Under the pieces are notes generated by a model. That model saw only the letters and a program-made list of their open reading frames with translations, had not been told where the DNA came from and did not search any database. A DNA stretch of 64,000 bases from JALOLG01 sp963776935 (GTDB taxonomy: Bacteria; Actinomycetota; Acidimicrobiia; Acidimicrobiales; Ilumatobacteraceae): assembly GCA_963776935.1 (NCBI GenBank), contig CAVZOP010000003.1, positions 62,001 through 126,000 on the forward strand, given 5' to 3'. How positions within the stretch are numbered: position 1 is the first letter of the stretch; every line of letters starts with the position of its first letter. The position numbers were made by a program, and so were the translations under genes. Positions 25,684-32,092 of the stretch are shown in pieces.

Positions 25684-26199
25684 TCACTCCGGGTCGGTCG
25701 TGGCCGTGTCATTCGTGACCCCGCGCAGGTCGATGATCAACGTCTGCTGGTTCTCGACGATCGGCCGGACGTCGTTCGTGGGCGGCGCCAGTTCGGTCAC
25801 GTCGATGGTGCGACCCTCGCAATCGGTGAACGTGCTGGTACCGCGCACCGACTCGATGAGGCACGACCCGGTGCGGTCGGCCGGGTAGGCCCAGTAGACC
25901 TCCCAGCCCTGCGAGTCGATCGAGCCGGCGTGGTTCACGACGATCGACCGCTCACCGATCGTCGTGTTGAGGCCGGGGATCAGCAACGGTCCGCGCTCGC
26001 GTATCTCTTCGGCGACCGACTCGACGTCACCGAGGCGGAAGGTGCTGGGGGCGAGCCGCTCGCTCGTCGGGGCGTCACCACGCGAGATGTAGGCCGCGAC
26101 GCCCCACGTGAACAGGCCGATCACTGCGATGAGGACGGCACCCGCCACGACGGGCACGACGGCACGCCCGACGGGTGACCGGAGCTCGGGTAGACGCAC
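25684..26199 (-). CDS. Single-pass membrane protein with a degenerate Rieske-like C-terminal region
   Basis: 171 residues from a GTG at 26199. A hydrophobic helix at about 12-37 follows a short basic tail, so the bulk should be outside or in the periplasm-equivalent. The C-terminal half, GWEVYWAYPADRTGSCLIES then TFTDCEGRTIDVTELAPP, is shaped like the distal part of Rieske proteins (FxxxG...PxxxL). It lacks the CxH...CxxH ligands, so it binds no 2Fe-2S cluster. The two Cys could form a disulphide. I do not recognise a family beyond this resemblance. The gene is downstream of no operon partner. Confidence 0.55.
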   Translation of the reverse strand: MRLPELRSPVGRAVVPVVAGAVLIAVIGLFTWGVAAYISRGDAPTSERLAPSTFRLGDVESVAEEIRERGPLLIPGLNTTIGERSIVVNHAGSIDSQGWEVYWAYPADRTGSCLIESVRGTSTFTDCEGRTIDVTELAPPTNDVRPIVENQQTLIIDLRGVTNDTATTDPE

Positions 26200-26299
26200 C
26201 TGCTCATTGTGCCGTGGTGGCCTCGCTCATCGTGCTGACGTACGTACGGATTGCACTGGTTGGTTGGCCGCGTCCGGCATGGCATAGGGTCCAGACCTC

Positions 26300-26713
26300 G
26301 TGAAGCGGCCGTACCGCGTCGTCGTCGCCAAGCCTGGGCTCGACGGGCACGACCGCGGTGCGAAGACCATCACGCGTGCGTTGCGCGACCACGGGTTCGA
26401 GGTGATCTACACCGGGCTCCACCAGTCTCCGGAGCAGATCGCCGAGACCGTGCTGCAAGAGGACGCCGACGCGGTCGGTCTGTCGTTGCTCTCCGGTGCC
26501 CACCTGACACTGTTCCCGCGGGTGATGGCAGAGTTGAAGACGCGCGATCTCGACGACGTGCTCGTGTTCGGCGGCGGTGTGATTCCCGACGCCGACGGCC
26601 GCACGCTGCGTGAGCAGGGTGTCGCCCAGGTCTTCGGGCCTGGCTCGTCACTGAAGGCGATCAGCCAGTGGCTCGAGGACGAGCTCGACTCGAGAGAGTC
26701 TGGAAAGGACTGA
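26300..26713 (+). CDS. B12-binding subunit of an acyl-CoA mutase (methylmalonyl-CoA mutase C-terminal type)
   Basis: 137 residues, GTG start. It has the cobalamin-binding DxHxxG motif at residues 15-20 (DGHDRG) and the second loop LSLLSGAH, then the FGGGVIPDAD strand of the nucleotide tail pocket. It matches the B12 domain of methylmalonyl/isobutyryl-CoA mutases as a stand-alone small subunit. The catalytic barrel subunit is not in the window. The next gene, sucC, starts eight bases after its stop, so methylmalonyl-CoA (propionate, odd-chain or branched acids) may enter the TCA cycle at this operon's product. Confidence 0.85.
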   Translation: MKRPYRVVVAKPGLDGHDRGAKTITRALRDHGFEVIYTGLHQSPEQIAETVLQEDADAVGLSLLSGAHLTLFPRVMAELKTRDLDDVLVFGGGVIPDADGRTLREQGVAQVFGPGSSLKAISQWLEDELDSRESGKD

Positions 26714-26720
26714 GGAATCC

Positions 26721-27893
26721 GTGGACCTGTTCGAGTACCAGGGCAAGCAGTACTTCGCCCGTTACGACATCCCGGTCAGCCCAGGCGGCGCGGCCGACAC
26801 GGTCGACGAAGCGGTCGCCGCCGCTGACGCGGCCGGCTATCCGGTGGTCGTCAAGGCCCAGGTGCAAGTCGGCGGGCGCGGCAAGGCCGGGGGGATCAAG
26901 CTCGCCAACGACGCCGATGAGGTGCGCACGCATGCCGGGGACATCCTTGGGATGGACATCAAGGGCCACGTGGTCAAGCGCGTGTGGATCGAGCACGCGT
27001 CCGACATCGAGGACGAGTACTACGCCAGCTTCACGCTCGATCGGGCGGCCAAGAAGCACCTCCTCATGCTGTCGGCGAAGGGCGGCGTCGACATCGAGGC
27101 CGTCGCCGAGGAGGATCCCGACGCGATCGTGCGGCTGCACATCGATCCCGTCGACGGGCTCAGCGCTGCCGCCGCCCGTACCGCGGCCGTCGACGCGGCG
27201 ATCCCCGAAAAGGCGCTCGACGGCGTCGCCAGCATCCTCGTGCAGCTGTACCGGTGCTTCACCGAGGGCGACTGCGACCTCGCCGAGATCAACCCGTTGA
27301 TCCTCATGCCTTCTGGACCCGAAGAATCAGGCCCAGTGCATGCCCTCGACGCCAAGGTCAGCCTCGACGACAACGCCGCCTTCCGCCATCCCGAGTGGGA
27401 CGAGTTCCGCGCTGCGGAGGAGCTCGACGATCGCGAGCAACTTGCCCGCACGCATGGTCTGCAGTACATCGGACTCGACGGCACGGTCGGCATCATCGCC
27501 AACGGGGCGGGGCTGGCGATGAGCACCCTCGACGTCGTCAACCAGGTCGGCGGTGACGCCGCCAACTTCCTCGACATCGGCGGTGGTGCCAACGCCGACG
27601 TCATGGCGGCGGCCCTCGAAGTGATCAACTTCGACCAGAACGTGAAGTCGATCTTCATCAACATCTTCGGCGGCATCACCCGCGGCGACGAGGTCGCGCG
27701 GGGGATCGTCGAGGCGCTCGGACGGGTCGAGCTGCGAGCACCGATCGTGATCCGCCTCGACGGGACCAACGCCGAGGCGGGCCGGGCGATCCTCGTGGAC
27801 GCGGGTATCCCGCCCGACAAGTTGCGATCCGAGCCGACGATGCTCGACGCCGCCCGTGCGGCAGTGGCGCTCGCCAACGGTGGGAAGGGCTGA
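26721..27893 (+). CDS. sucC: Succinyl-CoA synthetase beta subunit (ADP-forming)
   Basis: 390 residues, GTG at 26721 with an AAAGGACTGAGGA Shine-Dalgarno. Starts MDLFEYQGKQYFARY, the typical N-terminus. It has the ATP-grasp VVKAQVQVGGRGKAGG and DLAEINPLI, and the C-terminal ligase half with NIFGGITRGDEVARG. Partners SucD in the alpha-beta dimer. Substrate-level phosphorylation: succinyl-CoA + ADP + Pi = succinate + ATP + CoA. Upstream is the B12-binding mutase subunit gene. Confidence 0.95.
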   Translation: MDLFEYQGKQYFARYDIPVSPGGAADTVDEAVAAADAAGYPVVVKAQVQVGGRGKAGGIKLANDADEVRTHAGDILGMDIKGHVVKRVWIEHASDIEDEYYASFTLDRAAKKHLLMLSAKGGVDIEAVAEEDPDAIVRLHIDPVDGLSAAAARTAAVDAAIPEKALDGVASILVQLYRCFTEGDCDLAEINPLILMPSGPEESGPVHALDAKVSLDDNAAFRHPEWDEFRAAEELDDREQLARTHGLQYIGLDGTVGIIANGAGLAMSTLDVVNQVGGDAANFLDIGGGANADVMAAALEVINFDQNVKSIFINIFGGITRGDEVARGIVEALGRVELRAPIVIRLDGTNAEAGRAILVDAGIPPDKLRSEPTMLDAARAAVALANGGKG

Positions 27894-27899
27894 TCCACG

Positions 27900-28796
27900 A
27901 TGGCGATCTTCGTCAACGAGCAGACAAGGGTCATCGTCCAGGGTCTCACCGGTGGCCAGGGGCGGTTCCACGGCCTACGCAACCGCGACTACGGCACCCA
28001 GATCGTCGGCGGGGTGACGCCGGGCAAGGGTGGCCAGGACGTCGATGGCATCCCGATCTTCGATTCCGTCGCCGATGCGGTGGCGGCCACGGGCGCCGAC
28101 GCGTCCTTCGTCGCCGTCCCACCGAAGTTCGCGCCAGGGGCGATCCTGGAGGCGGCCGCGGCCGGCATCGGGTTCGTCGTGTGCATCACCGAGGGGATCC
28201 CCGCCCAGGACGAGGCCAAGGTCTTCAACACCCTGCTGCGCGACTTTCCCAGCACCCGACTGCTGGGTCCGAACTGCCCGGGCGTCATCAGCCCCGGCAA
28301 GTGCAACATCGGGATCACGGCCGGCGAGATCGCCGAACTGCCCACCGCCAGCGGTCCGAATGTCGGCATCGTCAGCCGCTCGGGCACGTTGACCTATCAG
28401 GCGCTGTACGAGCTCAAGCAGAAGGGGATCGGTGTGTCGACGTGCGTCGGCATCGGCGGTGACCCGGTGCCCGGCACCAACTTCATCGACTGCCTGAGCG
28501 AGTTCGAGTCCGATCCCGAGACTCACGCGATCATCATGATCGGCGAGATCGGTGGGTCGGCCGAGGAGGAGGCCGCCGAGTTCATCACCGCCAACGTCAC
28601 CAAGCCGATGAGCGCCTACATCGCCGGGGTCACGGCGCCGGCCGGCCGCAAGATGGGCCACGCGGGTGCGATCGTGTCGGGCGGCAAGGGCACCGCGCAG
28701 GGCAAGATGGACGCCCTCGCCGCCGCCGGGGTGAAGGTCGGCCTCAACCCGACCGAGGCGGGCGACCTGATGGCCGAGATCGTCGCGACTTTCTAG
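27900..28796 (+). CDS. sucD: Succinyl-CoA synthetase alpha subunit
   Basis: 298 residues starting MAIFVNEQTRVIVQGLTGGQG, the conserved CoA-binding N-terminus (GLTGGQGRFH). The catalytic His lies in KMGHAGAIVSGGKGTAQGKM. It begins six bases after sucC ends, so the two form an operon. The stop is followed at 55 bases by the convergent membrane-protein gene. Confidence 0.95.
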   Translation: MAIFVNEQTRVIVQGLTGGQGRFHGLRNRDYGTQIVGGVTPGKGGQDVDGIPIFDSVADAVAATGADASFVAVPPKFAPGAILEAAAAGIGFVVCITEGIPAQDEAKVFNTLLRDFPSTRLLGPNCPGVISPGKCNIGITAGEIAELPTASGPNVGIVSRSGTLTYQALYELKQKGIGVSTCVGIGGDPVPGTNFIDCLSEFESDPETHAIIMIGEIGGSAEEEAAEFITANVTKPMSAYIAGVTAPAGRKMGHAGAIVSGGKGTAQGKMDALAAAGVKVGLNPTEAGDLMAEIVATF

Positions 28797-28850
28797 TCGG
28801 CACCCTCTGGACGCCAGCGACGTCAGCTCGATGAGACGCCGGAGTTGAGG

Positions 28851-29369
28851 TCAGACGACGGGCGGCGGCGGTGGCGGGGGAGGCGGCGGGGCGGTGTCGG
28901 AGTCGCCCGGCTTGGCGAACGCACCCTTGATCTTGTTGAAGTCCTTGAGGTCGTTCAGGTCGCCACCGGTGGCCTTGTAGTTCATCACCGCGCCGACGAG
29001 GGCGACGACGGCGGCGACGAACGCCACGTACATCCCGGGGCCACGATCGAACTCGAAACCGGCCTCGTCGCCGGCGCCCATGATGATGCGCAGCAACATG
29101 AGCAACGTGGCCAAGCCGGTGCCGAGCACCAGGATCAGCGACCACGGCGCGCCGCCGGGCTTCATGATTCCCGCCGCGAGCAGGAACGCGATCACACCGG
29201 CCGCCACGACGAGCAGCCACGAGATCCCACCGGTGAAGAAGTAGTCGAACGGTCCGTTGCCGCTGGCGCTGCCGACCTTCGCCCAGTCGAGCACCATCCC
29301 GAGGATCAGCATGACCGCACCAGCGGCGACCAATATCCAGTCCGATGTCTTGAATTTGCTGAAGTCCAT
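28851..29369 (-). CDS. Four-helix membrane protein
   Basis: 172 residues from the ATG at 29369 (MDFSKFK). This start is chosen because GGGAG lies six bases before it but directly abuts the alternative ATG at 29375. Four hydrophobic segments (near 12-28, 50-68, 77-97, 112-132) precede a charged tail (NDLKDFNKIKGAF) and a run of prolines. I do not recognise the family. Divergent from purH. Confidence 0.75.
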   Translation of the reverse strand: MDFSKFKTSDWILVAAGAVMLILGMVLDWAKVGSASGNGPFDYFFTGGISWLLVVAAGVIAFLLAAGIMKPGGAPWSLILVLGTGLATLLMLLRIIMGAGDEAGFEFDRGPGMYVAFVAAVVALVGAVMNYKATGGDLNDLKDFNKIKGAFAKPGDSDTAPPPPPPPPPPVV

Positions 29370-29461
29370 GTGCATCTCCCGTTTCGGTGCGTAACTCTGC
29401 GCGCACCGTAGTCCTCGTGATGTGCTGAGAGCGGCTATTGCGGTTTGGCTACGGTCGAGGC

Positions 29462-30964
29462 GTGCCGACTGCGCTGCTGTCCGTCTACGACAAGTCGGGT
29501 GTGGTCGAGTTGGCGACGGCGTTGCACGATCTCGGCTGGTCGCTCGTCTCCAGCGGCGGAACCGCGGCGGCGATCGCCGCGACCGGAGTCCCCGTCACCG
29601 ACGTCGCCGACCTCACCGGGTTCCCCGCGATCCTCGGCCATCGGGTCGTGACGCTCCACCCGAAGGTGCACGGCGGCATCCTCGCCGACCTCGCCGACGA
29701 AGCGCACCGTGATGATCTCGCCCAGTACGGCATCGAGCCGATCTCGCTCGTCGTGGTCAACCTGTACCCGTTCGCGTCCGACCCGGGCATCGAGCTGATC
29801 GACATCGGCGGGCCGGCGCTCGTGCGTGCCGCGGCCAAGAACCACGCCCATGTCGGTGTCGTCGTCGATCCCCACGACTACGAACCCGTCGTCGCCGAGA
29901 TCCGTCAGCACGGTGGCTTGACCGACGCGACCCGGCGACGGCTCGCACGCGATGCGTTCGCCCGCACTGCTGCCTACGACGCGGCGATCGTCACGTGGTT
30001 CGACGCCAGCGATCCGACGCCCGACGTGTTGCCCCGCACCTTGCACCTCGCCCTCGAGCGGGCGCAACCATTGCGGTACGGCGAGAACCCACACCAGCAG
30101 GGGGCGCGCTACCGGGCCGTCGGTCGCAGCGGGTGGTGGGACGCGATGACACAGCACGGCGGCAAGGAGCTCAGCTACCTCAACCTCTACGACACCGAGG
30201 CGGCCTGGCGGCTGGTCCATCGCTTCGACGACGCGGCGTGCGTGATCGTCAAGCACGCCAACCCGTGCGGGGTGGCGATCGGTGACGACGTCGCCGACGC
30301 CTACGTGAAGGCCAACGCCTGCGATCCGGTGAGTGCGTTCGGCGGGATCGTCGCCGTGAACCGGCACGTGACGGATGCGATGGCGACCGCCCTCGCCCCC
30401 GTTTTCACCGAGGTCGTCGTCGCCCCCGGATACGACGCCGACGCGCTGGCGACGCTGGCCGAACGCAAGAACGTCCGGGTGCTCACGGCCACCGCTCCGG
30501 CGCCGGTGCCGTTCGACGTCCGGCCGATCGACGGCGGGTTGCTCGTGCAGGAGCCCGACGTCGTCAGCGTCGACCGCGCCGGCTGGCGCGTCGTCACCGC
30601 GGTCGAACCCGACGACGCCCAGTGGCGCGATCTCGTCTTCGCATGGCAGGTGTGCGCGGCGGTGACCAGCAACGCGATCGTGTACGTGAAGGATCGGCAG
30701 GCGTTCGGCATCGGTGCGGGCCAGCAGAACCGGCTCGACTCCGCACGCATCGCGGCCGAGCGGTCAGCGGGTCGCGCCGTCGGCGGGGTGTGTGCCAGCG
30801 ACGCCTTCTTCCCGTTCCGCGATGGCCTCGACGCGGCCGCGGCCGCCGGGATCGCGGCGGTCATCCAACCCGGCGGAAGCGTCCGCGACGACGAGGTGAT
30901 CGCCGCCGCCGACGAACACGGCATCGCCATGGTGTTCACCTCCCAACGCCACTTCCGCCACTGA
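29462..30964 (+). CDS. purH: Bifunctional purine biosynthesis protein PurH
   Basis: 500 residues from a GTG at 29462 (VPTALLSVYDKSG). The N-terminal IMP cyclohydrolase (MGS-like) domain has SSGGTAAAI and HPKVHGGIL. The AICAR transformylase domain has KHANPCG and AFGGIVAVNR, then the C-terminal GGSVRDDEVI. Last two steps of purine synthesis: AICAR to FAICAR to IMP. Length matches the family. Its 3' end lies next to tandem repeats at 31006-31186. Confidence 0.95.
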   Translation: MPTALLSVYDKSGVVELATALHDLGWSLVSSGGTAAAIAATGVPVTDVADLTGFPAILGHRVVTLHPKVHGGILADLADEAHRDDLAQYGIEPISLVVVNLYPFASDPGIELIDIGGPALVRAAAKNHAHVGVVVDPHDYEPVVAEIRQHGGLTDATRRRLARDAFARTAAYDAAIVTWFDASDPTPDVLPRTLHLALERAQPLRYGENPHQQGARYRAVGRSGWWDAMTQHGGKELSYLNLYDTEAAWRLVHRFDDAACVIVKHANPCGVAIGDDVADAYVKANACDPVSAFGGIVAVNRHVTDAMATALAPVFTEVVVAPGYDADALATLAERKNVRVLTATAPAPVPFDVRPIDGGLLVQEPDVVSVDRAGWRVVTAVEPDDAQWRDLVFAWQVCAAVTSNAIVYVKDRQAFGIGAGQQNRLDSARIAAERSAGRAVGGVCASDAFFPFRDGLDAAAAAGIAAVIQPGGSVRDDEVIAAADEHGIAMVFTSQRHFRH

Positions 30965-31005
30965 CCCCCGCCGCCTGCCGGTCGACCTCGATCCGCGTCC
31001 GCCAA

Positions 31006-31186
31006 CGTCGAGCCAAGTCGAACTGTTCGATCTGGTACAGGGGTCGAGGCAGAGCGAACTGTTCGACTGGGACGACGCGATGGGTGCGTGGCGGTGGGTG
31101 GCCGCGTCGAGCCAAGTCGAACTGTTCGATCTGGTACGCGAGTGGTGTCGAGGCAGTGCGAACTGTTCGACTGGGGACGACGCGAT
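31006..31186. repeat. Two ~100-bp tandem units carrying GTCGAACTGTTCGA palindromes (family C)
   Basis: A 33-base word at 31006-31038 is repeated exactly at 31105-31137; a second word of about 39 bases (31043-31081) recurs with one substitution and one insertion at 31147-31186. Each word contains TCGAACTGTTCGA or GCGAACTGTTCGA, a 13-base near-palindrome. It lies between the 3' ends of purH and the YbaK gene and could act in termination. Confidence 0.8.
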
Positions 31187-31197
31187 CGACTCGGGGG

Positions 31198-31773
31198 TCA
31201 GGTGGGTTGGGGGTCGAGGGGTTTGGCGAGGTCGGGGACGACTTCGGCGCCGTCGAGGGCAGTGAGCGCGGCCGGGGGGACGAGCAGCTTGCGGTCGCGT
31301 GAGCCGCCGCCGACGATCACACGGTCGAGCTCCATCACCCGGGCGTCGATCCAGATCGGCAGCTGGCCGGCGAGCCCGAATGGGGTGACTCCGCCGATGC
31401 GCATGCCGGTCAGTTCCACCGTCTCGTCGGCCGAGGCGAACGAGGCCTTCTTCGCCCCGAGCCGGCGCCGGACGAGCCCGTTCACGTCGAGTCGGGTGTT
31501 CGCCAGCACGAGGCACGCGGCGTACCTCCGTGGCTCGGACTTGCCGACCACGACGATCGCGTTGGCGGATTCGTCGAGTCCGAACCCGTAGGCCTCGCAG
31601 AACGCGGCGGTGTCGGCCAGCGCCGGATCGCACGGCACCACCTCGTACTCGACACCGAGGCGGTCGATCTGGGCGAGCACGCCGTCGGTCGTCACGTCAT
31701 CCGCAGCACCATCCACGGCGCCATTGACGGCGCTGTCGGACGGTTCATCGGCGCCACCGCTCACGTGTCCCAC
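31198..31773 (-). CDS. YbaK/aminoacyl-tRNA deacylase domain protein
   Basis: 191 residues from a GTG at 31773 (upstream AAAGGGGG). The first 30 residues are Ala/Asp-rich and may be disordered. The core runs from LAQIDRLGVEYEVVPCDP and includes IVVVGKSEPRRYAACLVLANTRLD and FASADETVELTGMRIGGVTPFGL, the usual YbaK/ProX pattern (TGxxxGGVxPFG). Family members hydrolyse mischarged Cys- or Ala-tRNA(Pro). A palindromic operator-like site lies upstream. Confidence 0.82.
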   Translation of the reverse strand: MGHVSGGADEPSDSAVNGAVDGAADDVTTDGVLAQIDRLGVEYEVVPCDPALADTAAFCEAYGFGLDESANAIVVVGKSEPRRYAACLVLANTRLDVNGLVRRRLGAKKASFASADETVELTGMRIGGVTPFGLAGQLPIWIDARVMELDRVIVGGGSRDRKLLVPPAALTALDGAEVVPDLAKPLDPQPT

Positions 31774-31797
31774 TGTCGTGTGCCCCCTTTCACAGGT

Positions 31798-31811
31798 CTA
31801 GGTATACCTAG
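31798..31811. promoter_or_regulatory. 14-base perfect palindrome CTAGGTATACCTAG
   Basis: Perfect dyad in the promoter region between the divergent YbaK gene (start 31773) and the small ORF/LAL operon (start 31934). A+T-rich centre GTATAC. It could be an operator for either gene; no regulator can be named. Confidence 0.5.
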
Positions 31812-31933
31812 GACCCACTGCGGCGATGCGTATTCGACGCAATGAATCGTTCGCCCGATGTGGACGCGTACCTCAGATCTCCATCATGTGATCAACACCA
31901 GATCACGACCTGTGAGACCGAAAGGAGATCGAC

Positions 31934-32092
31934 ATGAACACGTTCCACATTCATGAGATGGACATGTATGGGTCCGACCGTGCAGACCGGTTCCGCCGGG
32001 ACGCCGAGTTGCATCGACTCCTGAAGGGCTCCGGAACGACCCGGCGGCCGACCGTCGGACGCCGTGTGGCGGATGCACTCAGCCGGCGGTGA
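31934..32092 (+). CDS. 52-residue small protein, translationally coupled to the LAL regulator
   Basis: ATG at 31934 preceded by AAAGGAGATCGAC, one of the best Shine-Dalgarno sites in the window. The peptide begins MNTFHIHEMDMYGSDRADRF, then a basic, Arg-rich stretch with LHRLLKGSG and ends VADALSRR. Its stop (TGA at 32090-32092) overlaps the GTG of the regulator, so translation of the regulator depends on this ORF. It might be a leader peptide or a partner protein. No homology is recalled. Confidence 0.65.
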   Translation: MNTFHIHEMDMYGSDRADRFRRDAELHRLLKGSGTTRRPTVGRRVADALSRR

